This document shows, one piece after another, positions 1-9,289 of a DNA stretch of 64,000 bases (its first letter is position 1; every line of letters begins with the position of its first letter). The stretch spans positions 1,531,001-1,595,000 of the forward strand of contig NZ_CP004372.1 of assembly GCF_000590925.1 (NCBI RefSeq), given 5' to 3'. This stretch comes from Roseibacterium elongatum DSM 19469. Its GTDB lineage: Bacteria; Pseudomonadota; Alphaproteobacteria; Rhodobacterales; Rhodobacteraceae. Both the position numbers and the translations under genes were made by a program. Below the pieces are notes generated by a model, which was not told the DNA's origin, made no database searches, and worked only from the letters and a program-made list of their open reading frames with translations.

Positions 1-643
1 TGGCCATTACGCAAAGGCGTCTGTCGCGCCCAAGCGGAAGCTGGCCGAGTTCCGCGTCGACCCCGACAACCTGATCGGTGTGGGTGAGGAAATCACCGCC
101 GACCATTACTTCGAAGGTCAGTTCGTGGACGTTTCGGGCACCTCGATCGGTAAAGGCTTCGCCGGTGCCATGAAGCGGCACAATTTCGGCGGCCTGCGCG
201 CCTCGCACGGTGTGTCGATCAGCCACCGCTCGCACGGCTCGACCGGTCAGTGTCAGGACCCCGGCCGCGTCTTCAAGGGCAAGAAAATGGCCGGCCACAT
301 GGGCGCCGCCCGCGTGACCACGCAGAACCTGCAAGTCGTCAAGACCGACGCCGCGCGGGGCCTGATCATGGTCAAGGGGGCCGTTCCCGGCTCCAAGGGC
401 GGTTGGGTGACGATCAAGGATGCGGTGAAAAAGCCGTTCCCGGAAAACGCCATTCTGCCCGCCGCGCTGAAGTCGGCCGCTGAAGAGGCCGCCAAGGCCG
501 CAGAAGCCGCCGCCGCCGAAGCAGCCGCCGAAGAAGCAGCCGCCGCAGAAGCCGCCGCCGCAGAAGCGGCAGCCGCCGAAGAGGCCGCGCTGAAAGAGGC
601 CGAAGCCCAGATCGAAGCCGAGAAGAAGGACGGTGAGGAATGA
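1..643 (+). CDS. rplC: 50S ribosomal protein L3 (5' end outside window)
   Basis: Large-subunit protein L3, an early assembly protein near the peptidyl-transferase centre. The gene runs in from the left edge; the frame starts at base 2 with [14 protein letters not shown]3 hallmarks are visible: [18 protein letters not shown], whose GSTGQ holds the glutamine that PrmB methylates in other bacteria, then [12 protein letters not shown]. After the conserved core the last ~54 residues are almost only Ala and Glu, then a Lys/Asp/Glu end. This acidic helical tail is absent from E. coli L3. The TGA stop overlaps the rplD start (ATGA), so the two are translationally coupled. Identity is certain; the role of the tail is unknown. 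Confidence 0.97.
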   Translation, partial: GHYAKASVAPKRKLAEFRVDPDNLIGVGEEITADHYFEGQFVDVSGTSIGKGFAGAMKRHNFGGLRASHGVSISHRSHGSTGQCQDPGRVFKGKKMAGHMGAARVTTQNLQVVKTDAARGLIMVKGAVPGSKGGWVTIKDAVKKPFPENAILPAALKSAAEEAAKAAEAAAAEAAAEEAAAAEAAAAEAAAAEEAALKEAEAQIEAEKKDGEE

Positions 644-1260
644 AACTCGACGTGATCAAACTCGACGGCGGCACGGCCGGTTCGGTCGAGCTCGGCGACG
701 ATGTCTTCGGACTTGAGCCGCGCGCCGACATCCTGCACCGCGTCGTCCGCTGGCAGCGTAACAAGGCGCAGGCCGGAACGCACAAGGTCAAGACCCGGTC
801 CGAGACCAGCTACTCGACCAAGAAGATCTATCGCCAGAAGGGCACCGGCGGCGCACGCCACGGTGACCGCAACGCGCCGATCTTCCGCAAGGGTGGTATC
901 TACAAGGGCCCGACGCCCCGCAGCCACGCCCACGACCTGCCCAAGAAGTTCCGCAAGCTGGGCCTGAAGCATGCGCTTTCGGCCAAGATGGCGGCGGGCG
1001 AACTGGTCGTGATCGACACCGCCGCGATGGACGCGCCCAAGACCAGCGCCCTGGCCAAGCAGGTCAAGGAACTGGGCTGGAAGCGCGCCCTGATCATCGA
1101 CGGGGCCGAGGTGAACGAGAACTTCGCCATGGCCGCGCGCAACATCGAGGGTCTCGATGTGCTGCCGTCGGTGGGTGCCAATGTCTATGACATCCTCAAG
1201 CGCGACACGCTCGTGTTGACCAAGGCGGGTGTCGAAGCTCTGGAGGCTCGACTGAAATGA
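640..1260 (+). CDS. rplD: 50S ribosomal protein L4
   Basis: Large-subunit protein L4 (206 aa, normal length), which lines the peptide exit tunnel and in enterobacteria also represses the S10 operon. The loop region with [20 protein letters not shown] is the typical L4 tunnel extension. ATG overlaps the rplC stop by 4 nt and the stop overlaps the rplW start by 4 nt, so rplC-rplD-rplW look translationally coupled. Whether autogenous control exists here cannot be judged, because the operon leader lies outside the window. Confidence 0.97.
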   Translation: MKLDVIKLDGGTAGSVELGDDVFGLEPRADILHRVVRWQRNKAQAGTHKVKTRSETSYSTKKIYRQKGTGGARHGDRNAPIFRKGGIYKGPTPRSHAHDLPKKFRKLGLKHALSAKMAAGELVVIDTAAMDAPKTSALAKQVKELGWKRALIIDGAEVNENFAMAARNIEGLDVLPSVGANVYDILKRDTLVLTKAGVEALEARLK

Positions 1261-1553
1261 GCGTGAAGGCAGAACATTACGACGTGATCCGCAAGCCGAT
1301 CATCACCGAGAAATCCACGATGGCGTCGGAGAACAACGCCGTGGTTTTCGAAGTCGCGATCGACGCGAACAAGCCGCAGATCAAGGAAGCGGTCGAAACG
1401 CTCTTTGGTGTGAAGGTCAAGGCGGTCAACACCGTCGTCACCAAGGGCAAGGTCAAGCGGTTCCGCGGCCAGATCGGCACGCGCAAGGACGTCAAGAAGG
1501 CCTATGTGACCCTCGAAGAGGGCAACACCATTGACGTGTCGACCGGTCTTTAA
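1257..1553 (+). CDS. rplW: 50S ribosomal protein L23
   Basis: Large-subunit protein L23 (98 aa) at the exit-tunnel rim, the docking point for trigger factor and SRP. It starts with the family's [14 protein letters not shown] segment and carries [20 protein letters not shown]. Its start overlaps the rplD stop. It is followed by an intrinsic-terminator-like hairpin before rplB, which breaks the usual tight rplW-rplB junction. Confidence 0.97.
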   Translation: MSVKAEHYDVIRKPIITEKSTMASENNAVVFEVAIDANKPQIKEAVETLFGVKVKAVNTVVTKGKVKRFRGQIGTRKDVKKAYVTLEEGNTIDVSTGL

Positions 1554-1571
1554 TAGACGGCGACATCGCTT

Positions 1572-1603
1572 CGGCCCCGGCACCATCCGGGGCCGTCGTT
1601 TTT
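1572..1603 (+). terminator. Intrinsic-terminator-like hairpin between rplW and rplB
   Basis: Nine-base-pair GC stem CGGCCCCGG / CCGGGGCCG with loop CACCAT, followed by TCGTTTTT. This fits a Rho-independent terminator or attenuator lying within what is normally one operon. It would set a different level for rplC-D-W and the genes from rplB onward, or require a promoter in 1604-1676, where none is obvious. Confidence 0.7.
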
Positions 1604-1676
1604 GAAAGAATCGGGGACCTTCGGGGCCCTTCACCACCGGGGCTGACCCCCCGCAAAGCAACGGAAGACAGAAAGC

Positions 1677-2519
1677 ATGGCACTCAAGTCGTACAAACCG
1701 ACGACGCCGGGCCAGCGTGGGCTGGTTCTGATCGACCGTTCGGAGCTTTGGAAAGGTCGCCCGGTCAAGTCCCTCACCGAGGGTCTGACGAAAAAGGGCG
1801 GCCGGAACAATACCGGACGGATCACCGCACGCCGCCGCGGCGGCGGGGCGAAGCGTCTTTATCGCGTCGTCGATTTCAAGCGGACCAAGTTCGACGTTCC
1901 GGCCACGGTCGAACGTATCGAATACGACCCCAACCGCACCGCCTTCATCGCCCTGGTCCGTTACCAGGACGGCGAGCAGGCCTATATCCTGGCGCCGCAG
2001 CGCCTCGCCGTTGGCGACAGCGTCGTCGCAGGCAGCAAAGCCGACATCAAGCCCGGTAACGCGATGCCCTTCTCGGGGATGCCGATCGGCACGATCGTCC
2101 ACAACATCGAGCTGAAGCCCGGCAAGGGCGGTCAGATCGCGCGTGCCGCGGGCACCTATGCCCAGTTCGTCGGCCGCGACGGTGGCTACGCCCAAATCCG
2201 CCTGTCCTCGGGCGAGCTGCGCTTGGTTCGCCAGGAATGCATGGCAACGGTTGGCGCGGTCTCGAACCCCGACAACTCGAACCAGAATTTCGGCAAGGCC
2301 GGCCGCACCCGCCATATGGGCAAGCGCCCCGCCGTTCGCGGCGTCGCGATGAACCCGATCGATCACCCCCATGGTGGTGGTGAAGGTCGGACCTCGGGCG
2401 GCCGTACGCCGGTTTCGCCCTGGGGTGTCGACACCAAGGGCAAGCGCACCCGCAACAAGAACAAGGCGAGCCAGAAGCTGATCATCCGCTCGCGGCACGC
2501 CAAGAAGAAAGGGCGCTAA
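1677..2519 (+). CDS. rplB: 50S ribosomal protein L2
   Basis: Large-subunit protein L2 (280 aa), required for subunit joining and peptidyl-transferase centre structure. It begins [15 protein letters not shown] and ends in the conserved block [19 protein letters not shown], which includes the histidine implicated in peptidyl transfer. A 123-nt gap with a terminator-like hairpin precedes it. rpsS follows after 3 nt. Confidence 0.97.
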   Translation: MALKSYKPTTPGQRGLVLIDRSELWKGRPVKSLTEGLTKKGGRNNTGRITARRRGGGAKRLYRVVDFKRTKFDVPATVERIEYDPNRTAFIALVRYQDGEQAYILAPQRLAVGDSVVAGSKADIKPGNAMPFSGMPIGTIVHNIELKPGKGGQIARAAGTYAQFVGRDGGYAQIRLSSGELRLVRQECMATVGAVSNPDNSNQNFGKAGRTRHMGKRPAVRGVAMNPIDHPHGGGEGRTSGGRTPVSPWGVDTKGKRTRNKNKASQKLIIRSRHAKKKGR

Positions 2520-2522
2520 GAC

Positions 2523-2801
2523 ATGTCGCGTTCCGTCTGGAAAGGGCCTTTTGTCGACTCTTACGTCCTCAAGAAGGCTGAGAAATCCCGCGAGTCGGGC
2601 CGCAACGAGGTCATCAAGATCTGGTCGCGCCGCTCGACGATCCTTCCGCAATTCGTGGGCCTGACCTTTGGCGTCTACAATGGCCAGAAGCATATCCCGG
2701 TGAACGTCACCGAGGACATGATCGGTCAGAAGTTCGGTGAATACGCACCGACGCGCACCTATTACGGTCACGCCGCCGACAAGAAAGCCAAGAGGAAGTA
2801 A
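2523..2801 (+). CDS. rpsS: 30S ribosomal protein S19
   Basis: Small-subunit head protein S19 (92 aa), which contacts S13 and the A-site tRNA. Recognised by [16 protein letters not shown] at the start and [20 protein letters not shown] near the end. It sits in canonical order between rplB and rplV with spacers of 3 nt on both sides. Confidence 0.97.
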   Translation: MSRSVWKGPFVDSYVLKKAEKSRESGRNEVIKIWSRRSTILPQFVGLTFGVYNGQKHIPVNVTEDMIGQKFGEYAPTRTYYGHAADKKAKRK

Positions 2802-2804
2802 GCC

Positions 2805-3185
2805 ATGGGCAAGGATAAGAATCCCCGCCGCGTGGCGGATAACGAGGCGATGGCCAAGCTGCGCATGCTGCGCACCTCGCCCCAGAAACTGAACCTGGTG
2901 GCGGCGATGATCCGCGGCAAGAAGGTGGAAAAGGCCCTGTCGGACCTGACCTTCTCGAAAAAGCGCATCGCCATGGACGTGAAGAAATGCCTTCAGTCCG
3001 CCATCGCCAATGCCGAGAACAACCACGGTCTCGACGTCGACGAACTGGTCGTCGCCGAAGCCTGGGTCGGCAAGAACCTGGTGATGAAGCGCGGCCGTCC
3101 GCGCGCCCGCGGTCGTTTCGGCCGTATTCACAAGCCGTTCAGCGAGCTGACCATCACGGTTCGCCAGGTCGAGGAGCAAGCATAA
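2805..3185 (+). CDS. rplV: 50S ribosomal protein L22
   Basis: Large-subunit protein L22 (126 aa), which reaches into the exit tunnel at the constriction with L4; changes in the hairpin loop give macrolide resistance in other species. The loop-containing segment [19 protein letters not shown] is intact. Its TAA stop shares a base with the rpsC ATG (TAATG). Confidence 0.97.
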   Translation: MGKDKNPRRVADNEAMAKLRMLRTSPQKLNLVAAMIRGKKVEKALSDLTFSKKRIAMDVKKCLQSAIANAENNHGLDVDELVVAEAWVGKNLVMKRGRPRARGRFGRIHKPFSELTITVRQVEEQA

Positions 3186-3889
3186 TGGGTCACAAGGTCA
3201 ACCCGATTGGTATGCGCCTCCAGGTGAACCGCACCTGGGACAGCCGCTGGTACGCCGACACGAAAGAGTACGGTGATCTCCTGCTCGAGGATATCGCGAT
3301 CCGCGAATTCATCGAGGAAGAGTGCAAGCAGGCTGGCGTGTCGAAGGTCATCATTGAACGTCCGCACCGCAAGTGCCGCGTCACGATCCACACCGCCCGT
3401 CCGGGTGTCATCATCGGCAAGAAAGGCGCAGACATCGAAACCCTGCGCAAGAAGCTGGCCAAGATGACGGACAGCGAGCTGCACCTCAACATCGTCGAGG
3501 TCCGCAAGCCCGAGCTGGACGCCCAGCTGGTGGCCGAGTCGATCGCGCAGCAGCTCGAGCGTCGCGTGTCCTTCCGTCGTGCCATGAAGCGCGCCGTGCA
3601 GAACGCCATGCGCATGGGAGCGCTGGGTATTCGGGTGAACGTCGCGGGCCGCCTTGGCGGTGCCGAGATCGCCCGAACCGAGTGGTATCGCGAAGGCCGC
3701 GTGCCCCTGCACACCCTGCGTGCCGACATCGACTATGCCCTGTCCGAGGCCGAGACGCCCTATGGCATCATCGGCATCAAGGTCTGGATCTTCAAAGGCG
3801 AGATCATGGAGCACGATCCCAGTGCCCGCGATCGTCGTCATGCGGAGCTTCAGGAAGGCGGCGGGCCGCGTCCGCGCCGCGACCGCTGA
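3185..3889 (+). CDS. rpsC: 30S ribosomal protein S3
   Basis: Small-subunit protein S3 (234 aa), part of the mRNA entry channel with an RNA helicase-like role. It starts [20 protein letters not shown]. The KH motif [14 protein letters not shown] and the C-terminal domain GVRVN-like region ([18 protein letters not shown]) are present. The frame is open about 200 nt further upstream, but that stretch overlaps rplV and the start at the TAATG junction matches all S3 proteins. It is followed after 12 nt by rplP. Confidence 0.97.
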   Translation: MGHKVNPIGMRLQVNRTWDSRWYADTKEYGDLLLEDIAIREFIEEECKQAGVSKVIIERPHRKCRVTIHTARPGVIIGKKGADIETLRKKLAKMTDSELHLNIVEVRKPELDAQLVAESIAQQLERRVSFRRAMKRAVQNAMRMGALGIRVNVAGRLGGAEIARTEWYREGRVPLHTLRADIDYALSEAETPYGIIGIKVWIFKGEIMEHDPSARDRRHAELQEGGGPRPRRDR

Positions 3890-3901
3890 GGAGTTTGAGA
3901 G

Positions 3902-4315
3902 ATGCTGCAACCCAAGCGCACGAAATTCCGCAAACAACACAAGGGCCGTATCCGTGGCGACGCCAAGGGTGGGTCGGATCTGAACTTTGGCACCTACGGC
4001 CTCAAGGCGCTTCAGCCCGAGCGGGTCACCGCCCGTCAGATCGAAGCCGCCCGCCGGGCCATGACGCGTCACATGAAGCGTCAGGGCCGCGTCTGGATCC
4101 GGATCTTCCCCGATCTGCCCGTCACCTCGAAGCCCGTCGAAGTTCGGATGGGTAAAGGTAAGGGCTCGGTCGATTACTGGGCCTGCAAGGTCAAGCCGGG
4201 ACGGATCATGTTCGAGATCGATGGCGTGTCCGAGACCGTCGCCCGCGAGGCCCTGCGCCTGGCCGCGATGAAGCTGCCGATCAAGACCCGCACCGTGGTC
4301 CGCGAGGATTGGTGA
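3902..4315 (+). CDS. rplP: 50S ribosomal protein L16
   Basis: Large-subunit protein L16 (137 aa), which helps position the A-site tRNA. It starts [35 protein letters not shown] is the family signature. In most bacteria rpmC follows immediately. Here it is followed by a terminator and two minus-strand genes, so L16 is the last gene of this transcription block. Confidence 0.97.
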   Translation: MLQPKRTKFRKQHKGRIRGDAKGGSDLNFGTYGLKALQPERVTARQIEAARRAMTRHMKRQGRVWIRIFPDLPVTSKPVEVRMGKGKGSVDYWACKVKPGRIMFEIDGVSETVAREALRLAAMKLPIKTRTVVREDW

Positions 4316-4389
4316 AACCAATCCCCGCGGGTGCGGCGGAGCCGGTCTCGCAGAGCTGTCCGCGCCGCACCCCGGTTGAGAATGGAAAG

Positions 4390-4414
4390 CCCCCGGCCCG
4401 TCCGGGGGTTTTTT
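4390..4414 (+). terminator. Intrinsic terminator after rplP
   Basis: Stem CCCCCGG / CCGGGGG with loop CCCGT followed at once by TTTTTTC, a textbook Rho-independent terminator. A second, larger inverted repeat lies just upstream (10-bp arms at 4329-4338 and 4363-4372). Together they close the first ribosomal block before the minus-strand insert. Confidence 0.85.
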
Positions 4415-4439
4415 CTTTATATGACAGCGGGGCGCGGCC

Positions 4440-4844
4440 TCAGGACAACAGCAACACGGCCCAGCCCGCTAACCCGATCTGCACCAGTTGGATCACGACC
4501 GACAGGCCGTGCAGTCGCTTGAAAGCCGGTTGATCGTCACGATCCGTGGCCGCGTTGATCTGGTGCATCAGGATCTGGCGCGAATAGAGCGTGCTGAACA
4601 GGATCCCCGCGAACAGGCCGGCGGCCGTCAGATCGACAAAGGCCGCGAGCGAGGCCGCGACCGCCGACAAGCCGACGATGGCTAGGTAGTAAAAGGGAAA
4701 TGTGCCGCGCAGCAGCGGGCGCACCCGCTCCATCGGCAGTTGCGCGAAGAGCACCGGCGCGAAGCCGAAACTGAAAAACACCATGCCGCCAAGCAGCACG
4801 GCCGCCGTCAACAGGGCGATCGCGTCCATGGTCGTTGCCTCCAT
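4440..4844 (-). CDS. DUF4149-type membrane protein
   Basis: A 134-aa integral membrane protein of the DUF4149/TMEM205-like type; function unknown. Four hydrophobic segments are visible: about residues 5-28, 48-68, 72-90 and 112-133. Typical features are FFSFGFAPVLFAQL after the first segment and the FPFYYLAIVG stretch. An internal Met at residue 6 (MDAIALL) is an equally good start. It lies on the minus strand between rplP and rpmC next to a 2OG-oxygenase-like gene, an insert into an otherwise plus-strand ribosomal cluster. No link to translation is evident from the sequence. Confidence 0.7.
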   Translation of the reverse strand: MEATTMDAIALLTAAVLLGGMVFFSFGFAPVLFAQLPMERVRPLLRGTFPFYYLAIVGLSAVAASLAAFVDLTAAGLFAGILFSTLYSRQILMHQINAATDRDDQPAFKRLHGLSVVIQLVQIGLAGWAVLLLS

Positions 4845-4908
4845 CCGTTTCGGGACGAGGTAGCGATCAGCACTCAGCCGGCCAGAGCCCGGCCTGCGGC
4901 AATTCCGA

Positions 4909-5530
4909 TCAGACCCACTTGTAGTTGAAACTGACCGAGATGCGCTCGTCCTCGGCCATGTTCATCGGTACCTCGTGGCGCAGCCAGCTCTCCCATAGCA
5001 GCACATCGCCCACGGCGGGCGTCACATAGATGAAAGGCTGCAATTCCTCTCGTGCGCCCTTGCGGCGGGTGGGGGCGGGCCATCATCATGGCCGACCGCG
5101 GGTCTTCCAGCTTGAGGGCCGAGGTGCCCTCGGGCATGGCGACATATGTCGTGCCGGAAATCACCGAATGCGGGTGGATATGGCTGGAATGGGTCCCGCC
5201 CTCGGGCAGGATGTTGATCCACAGATCCTCCAGCACCAGCTTGCCCTCGCCAAGGTCGAACTCCAGATCCGCGGCAAAGGCCGCGACATGGGCGTCCAGA
5301 ACCTTGACCAGATCGGCGAAGATGGGAAACCGCCAGGGCAGGTCGGTCAGCGACGCGTAAGAGGTATAGCCGGGATAGCCGTTTTCCTCGCACCAGTCCT
5401 GCCCCGCCTCGTCATCCTCGGCGATGACGAGGCAGGAGTTTTCCAACTCTTCCGCGTCGACGGGCTGACCGAGGTCGGAGAGTTTCGCGTGATAGAGACG
5501 GGTCGCGAAGAGCGATTTGATCTGTGCCAT
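4909..5530 (-). pseudogene. 2OG-Fe(II) oxygenase family protein (TIGR02466-like), frameshifted
   Basis: Resembles the TIGR02466 putative 2-oxoglutarate/Fe(II) oxygenases; substrate unknown. From ATG at 5530 the frame reads MAQIKSLFATRLYHAKL through an iron-ligand-like THSSHIHPHSVISGTTYV segment to ALKLEDPRSAMMMARP. It then loses homology. The expected C-terminus, REELQPFIYVTPAVGDVLL, a WLRHEVPMN segment with the second His, and ISVSFNYKWV plus stop at 4909, sits in the next frame. One extra G in the run at 5071-5075 explains it; removing it gives a 206-aa protein of normal length. It is either a fresh pseudogene or a sequencing indel. It lies next to the DUF4149 gene inside the ribosomal cluster. 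Confidence 0.8.
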
Positions 5531-5592
5531 GGCCGCGTGATACCGCAAGCGCCAGGGCGGGGCGAGGGGGCTTGCGCCCGTTTCGCGGCCCG

Positions 5593-5613
5593 TGCCCCCG
5601 CAAAAAGGGGGCA
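5593..5613. terminator. Hairpin between the 2OG gene and rpmC
   Basis: Seven-base-pair stem TGCCCCC / GGGGGCA with loop GCAAAAA in the 212-nt gap upstream of rpmC. It has no U-tract on either strand, so terminator function is doubtful; it may be a leader structure of the rpmC transcript. No convincing promoter hexamers were found in the rest of this gap. Confidence 0.35.
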
Positions 5614-5742
5614 AACCCGGCATCGGGGGTTGCTTTATCGGGGGACTCGGAGTATCCGGCGCCCTCATTCCGAAATCCACCGGATTTGGCGTGACCCGAT
5701 TCCCTTGGGGCGCCCCGGTGTTATTGAGAGGAAAGCAAGGCG

Positions 5743-5952
5743 ATGAACGCCAATGAACTGCGTGACAAGACGCCGGACCAGCTGCGTGATCAGCTCGTCC
5801 AGCTGAAGAAGGAGGCCTTCAACCTCCGTTTCCAGCAGGCCACCGGTCAGCTGGAGAACACCGCCCGCATGCGCGCCGTCAAGCGCGATACCGCGCGCGT
5901 GAAAACGATCCTGAACGAGAAAGCGGCAGCCGCCGCAAGCACGGAGGCCTGA
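5743..5952 (+). CDS. rpmC: 50S ribosomal protein L29
   Basis: Large-subunit protein L29 (69 aa) near the exit tunnel. It starts [18 protein letters not shown] and contains [19 protein letters not shown], the family core. It is the first gene of the second ribosomal block, separated from rplP by about 1.4 kb of minus-strand sequence, so it needs its own promoter. AGAGGAAAG upstream can serve as ribosome binding site. Confidence 0.96.
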   Translation: MNANELRDKTPDQLRDQLVQLKKEAFNLRFQQATGQLENTARMRAVKRDTARVKTILNEKAAAAASTEA

Positions 5953-5954
5953 GA

Positions 5955-6188
5955 ATGCCCAAGCGTATCCTGCAAGGCACCGTCACCTCGGACACCAACG
6001 CCCAGACCGTCACCGTGTCGGTCGAGCGTCGCTTCAAGCACCCGGTTCTGCAAAAGACGATCCGGAAGTCGAAGAAGTACCGCGCCCATGATGCTGACAA
6101 CCAGTACAAGGTCGGGGATACCGTGCGCATTCAGGAATGCGCACCCATGTCGAAGACGAAACGCTGGGAGGTGGTCGAGCGCGTCTGA
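5955..6188 (+). CDS. rpsQ: 30S ribosomal protein S17
   Basis: Small-subunit protein S17 (77 aa), a primary 16S rRNA binder. [20 protein letters not shown] and [13 protein letters not shown] are characteristic. It starts 2 nt after rpmC. An 82-nt spacer with a hairpin separates it from rplN. Confidence 0.96.
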   Translation: MPKRILQGTVTSDTNAQTVTVSVERRFKHPVLQKTIRKSKKYRAHDADNQYKVGDTVRIQECAPMSKTKRWEVVERV

Positions 6189-6221
6189 CGCGCCCGCACA
6201 TCCCCTGTTTTAGCGAAACCC

Positions 6222-6252
6222 TGGAGCCTTATGTCCTGATCAGGCGGCTCCA
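6222..6252 (+). promoter_or_regulatory. Nested hairpin in rpsQ-rplN spacer
   Basis: Outer arms TGGAGCC (6222-6228) and GGCTCCA (6246-6252) enclose an inner perfect palindrome CCTGATCAGG (6235-6244). It ends about 18 nt before the rplN start. It has no U-run, so a leader or mRNA-processing structure is more likely than a terminator. Confidence 0.45.
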
Positions 6253-6270
6253 AAGGTCGGGAGAAACCAA

Positions 6271-6639
6271 ATGATCCAGATGCAGACCAATCTGGATGTC
6301 GCTGACAACTCCGGCGCACGCCGTGTTCAGTGCATCAAGGTTCTGGGTGGGTCCAAGCGGAAATACGCGTCGGTGGGTGACATCATCGTCGTGTCCGTGA
6401 AGGAAGCCATCCCGCGCGGTCGCGTGAAGAAGGGCGATGTCCGCAAGGCCGTCGTCGTGCGCACCGCCAAGGAAGTTCGCCGCGAAGACGGCACCGCGAT
6501 CCGTTTCGATCGCAACGCCGCCGTCATCCTCAACAACAACAACGAGCCGATCGGCACCCGTATCTTCGGGCCGGTGGTTCGCGAGTTGCGCGCGAAGAAC
6601 TTCATGAAGATCATTTCGCTGGCGCCGGAGGTGCTCTGA
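6271..6639 (+). CDS. rplN: 50S ribosomal protein L14
   Basis: Large-subunit protein L14 (122 aa), which forms the bridge to 16S h14 and binds RsfS in silencing. [20 protein letters not shown] and [19 protein letters not shown] are diagnostic. The stop overlaps the rplX start by one base (TGATG). Confidence 0.97.
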
Positions 6640-6950
6640 TGGCTGCGAAACTGAAAAAAGGCGACCGCGTCGTCGTTCTGGCCGGCAAGGACAAGGGTAA
6701 AGAGGGCGAGATTACCGCCGTCATGCCCAAGGACGGCAAGGCCATCGTCGACGGCATCAACATCGCCATCCGCCACACCAAGCAAAGCCAGTCCAGCCAG
6801 GGCGGCCGCATTCCGCAGCCGATGCCCATCCAGCTGTCGAACCTGGCCCTGCTGGACGCCAACGGCAAACCCACCCGCGTCGGCTTCAAGATCGAAGACG
6901 GCAAGAAGGTGCGTGTCGCCAAGACCACGGGGGACGTGATCGATGCTTGA
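6639..6950 (+). CDS. rplX: 50S ribosomal protein L24
   Basis: Large-subunit assembly initiator L24 (103 aa). The KOW motif [19 protein letters not shown] near the N-terminus is clear. It overlaps rplN by one base and rplE by 8 nt, so it is tightly coupled. Confidence 0.97.
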   Translation: MAAKLKKGDRVVVLAGKDKGKEGEITAVMPKDGKAIVDGINIAIRHTKQSQSSQGGRIPQPMPIQLSNLALLDANGKPTRVGFKIEDGKKVRVAKTTGDVIDA

Positions 6951-7506
6951 TACCGCCACCTATACCCCGCGCCTCAAGACGCTCTTCCGCGACCAGATCA
7001 AGGCCGCGATGAAGGAAGAGTTCGGCTATTCGAACGACATGATGATCCCGCGTCTGGACAAGATCGTCCTGAACATCGGCGCCGGGGCCGAAAGCGTGAA
7101 GGACTCCAAGAAGGCCAAGTCGGCCCAGGAAGACCTGACCGCGATTGCGGGCCAGCAGGCCGTCATCACCAAGGCAAAGAAGTCGATCGCCGGCTTCCGC
7201 GTCCGTGAGGGCATGCCGCTGGGCGCCAAGGTCACCCTGCGCGGCGACCGCATGTACGACTTCCTTGACCGTCTGGTCACCGTGGCCCTGCCGCGCGTCC
7301 GCGACTTTCGCGGCGTGAAGGGCTCGGCCTTCGACGGCCGTGGCAACTACGCCATGGGCATCAAGGAACACATCGTCTTTCCCGAGATCAACTTCGACAA
7401 GGTCGACGAAGTCTGGGGCATCGACGTCATCATCTGCACCACCGCGAAAACCGACGCGGAAGCGAAGGCGCTGTTGAAGCATTTCAACATGCCTTTCAAC
7501 AGCTGA
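6943..7506 (+). CDS. rplE: 50S ribosomal protein L5
   Basis: Large-subunit protein L5 (187 aa), which binds 5S rRNA and contacts P-site tRNA. Family segments include [37 protein letters not shown] and [19 protein letters not shown]. It begins inside the end of rplX and is followed after 20 nt by rpsN. Confidence 0.97.
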   Translation: MLDTATYTPRLKTLFRDQIKAAMKEEFGYSNDMMIPRLDKIVLNIGAGAESVKDSKKAKSAQEDLTAIAGQQAVITKAKKSIAGFRVREGMPLGAKVTLRGDRMYDFLDRLVTVALPRVRDFRGVKGSAFDGRGNYAMGIKEHIVFPEINFDKVDEVWGIDVIICTTAKTDAEAKALLKHFNMPFNS

Positions 7507-7526
7507 TCGCGGGAGGAGAGTGACAC

Positions 7527-7832
7527 ATGGCTAAGAAATCCATGGTTGAGCGCGAACTCAAGCGGCAGAAGCTGGTGGCCAAATACGCCGCCAAGCGTGC
7601 CGCGCTGAAAGAGATCGCAAACGACGAAGACAAGCCAATGGAAGAGCGTTTCAAGGCCCGCCTCAAGCTGGCGAAACTGCCGCGCAACAGCTCGCCCACG
7701 CGCCTGCACAACCGTTGCCAGCTGACCGGTCGCCCCAAGGCGTATTACCGCAAGCTGAAAATCTCGCGGATCAAGCTGCGTGATCTGGCCTCGAACGGCC
7801 AGATCCCCGGCATGGTCAAGTCCAGCTGGTAA
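7527..7832 (+). CDS. rpsN: 30S ribosomal protein S14 (zinc-independent type)
   Basis: Small-subunit protein S14 (101 aa) of the long C-minus form: it lacks the CxxC pairs of the zinc-binding version. [20 protein letters not shown] and the C-terminal IPGMVKSSW are typical. It sits in canonical spc-operon position between rplE and rpsH with a good Shine-Dalgarno (GGGAGGAGAG). Confidence 0.97.
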   Translation: MAKKSMVERELKRQKLVAKYAAKRAALKEIANDEDKPMEERFKARLKLAKLPRNSSPTRLHNRCQLTGRPKAYYRKLKISRIKLRDLASNGQIPGMVKSSW

Positions 7833-7846
7833 GGGGGGTTTGAGAG

Positions 7847-8239
7847 ATGAATGATCCTCTTGGTGATATGCTGACACGCATCCGCAACGCACAGATGCGC
7901 GGCAAATCCGTGGTCTCGACCCCGGCCTCCAAGCAGCGCGCACGCGTGCTCGACGTGCTGGCCGACGAAGGCTACATCCGCGGCTACGAACAGGCCACCG
8001 ATGCGAACGGTCACCCGACCTTCGACATCTCGCTGAAGTATTACGAGGGCACCCCGGTGATCCGTGAACTGAAGCGCGTGTCGAAGCCGGGCCGCCGCGT
8101 CTACATGGGCGTCAGCGACATCCCGCAGGTCCGGCAGGGCCTGGGTGTCTCGATCGTGTCCACCTCGCGTGGCGTGATGTCGGACGCCTCGGCACGCGCG
8201 GCCAATGTTGGCGGCGAAGTGCTCTGCACCGTCTTCTAA
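7847..8239 (+). CDS. rpsH: 30S ribosomal protein S8
   Basis: Small-subunit protein S8 (130 aa), central 16S binder and the spc-operon repressor in E. coli. It starts [19 protein letters not shown] and contains the C-terminal [13 protein letters not shown] signature. It is followed after 12 nt by rplF. Confidence 0.97.
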   Translation: MNDPLGDMLTRIRNAQMRGKSVVSTPASKQRARVLDVLADEGYIRGYEQATDANGHPTFDISLKYYEGTPVIRELKRVSKPGRRVYMGVSDIPQVRQGLGVSIVSTSRGVMSDASARAANVGGEVLCTVF

Positions 8240-8251
8240 GGAGGTTTGGCA

Positions 8252-8785
8252 ATGTCTCGTATTGGTAAAAAACCGGTCGAGCTGCCCGGGGGCGTTTCCG
8301 CCACCGTGTCCGGCCAGACCGTTGAGGTGAAGGGGCCGAAAGGCACCCGCAGCTTCACCGCGACCGACGATGTCACCATCGCGGTCGAGGACAACACCGT
8401 TGCGGTCACCCCGCGCGGCAAGTCCAAGCGCGCCCGCCAGCAGTGGGGCATGTCGCGCACCATGGTTCAGAACCTGGTGACCGGCGTGACCGACGGCTTC
8501 AAGAAGGAACTGGAAATCCAGGGCGTCGGCTACCGTGCACAGATGCAGGGCAACACCCTGAAACTGTCGCTGGGCTATAGCCACGACGTGGAATTCGCGG
8601 TGCCCGAGGGTGTCACCGTCACCTGCCCGAAGCAGACCGAAGTGGTCGTCGAGGGCGCAGATCAGCAACTGGTGGGCCAGGTCGCGGCGAATATCCGCGA
8701 ATGGCGCGCCCCCGAGCCCTACAAGGGCAAGGGCATCCGCTACAAGGATGAGTACATCTTCCGCAAGGAAGGCAAGAAGAAGTAA
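8252..8785 (+). CDS. rplF: 50S ribosomal protein L6
   Basis: Large-subunit protein L6 (177 aa), near the factor-binding site. I place the start at the ATG of [12 protein letters not shown], 7 nt after a full AAGGAGG Shine-Dalgarno. An in-frame TTG two codons upstream is less likely. The C-terminal repeat domain with [17 protein letters not shown] is diagnostic. Confidence 0.97.
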   Translation: MSRIGKKPVELPGGVSATVSGQTVEVKGPKGTRSFTATDDVTIAVEDNTVAVTPRGKSKRARQQWGMSRTMVQNLVTGVTDGFKKELEIQGVGYRAQMQGNTLKLSLGYSHDVEFAVPEGVTVTCPKQTEVVVEGADQQLVGQVAANIREWRAPEPYKGKGIRYKDEYIFRKEGKKK

Positions 8786-8796
8786 GGGCGACGGAT

Positions 8797-9156
8797 ATGG
8801 CACTCAGCAAACGAGAACTGTTCCTCAAGCGCCGTCTGCGCAACCGGAACAAGCTTCGCACCCTGGCGGGTGGGCGTCCGCGTCTGTCCGTCCATCGGTC
8901 GAACAAGAACATCAGCGTGCAGCTGATCGACGACACCAACGGCGTGACGCTGGCCTCTGCCTCGACGCTGGAAAAGGATCTCGGCGTCGTCGGCAAGAAC
9001 AACGCCGAAGCCGCGGCCAAGATCGGCGCCACCATCGCCGAGCGGGCCAAGGCCAAGGGTGTCGAGGAATGCTTCTTCGACCGTGGCGGCTTCCTCTATC
9101 ACGGGCGCATCAAGGCCTTGGCCGATGCCGCGCGTGACGGCGGGCTGAAGTTCTGA
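8797..9156 (+). CDS. rplR: 50S ribosomal protein L18
   Basis: Large-subunit protein L18 (119 aa), which binds 5S rRNA together with L5. It starts [40 protein letters not shown] and the C-terminal [20 protein letters not shown] are characteristic. The next gene, rpsE, starts about 130 nt later. Confidence 0.97.
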   Translation: MALSKRELFLKRRLRNRNKLRTLAGGRPRLSVHRSNKNISVQLIDDTNGVTLASASTLEKDLGVVGKNNAEAAAKIGATIAERAKAKGVEECFFDRGGFLYHGRIKALADAARDGGLKF

Positions 9157-9289
9157 TCGCCATGCTGGCGACGTAAGATGTGCAGGCGGCGGGGTGGCGT
9201 CTCGCCGCCTCGATGATCGGGGGGCATCGCGCCCACTGCGATCGGACCAAGGGGCGCGGGACGCGCCAGACACTGAAAGGATGCCACAT

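Noticed and set aside
4329..4372. Large inverted repeat after rplP as an RNA gene
   Set aside because: Only a 10-bp stem with a 24-nt loop just before a clear terminator. No further structure supports a separate RNA.
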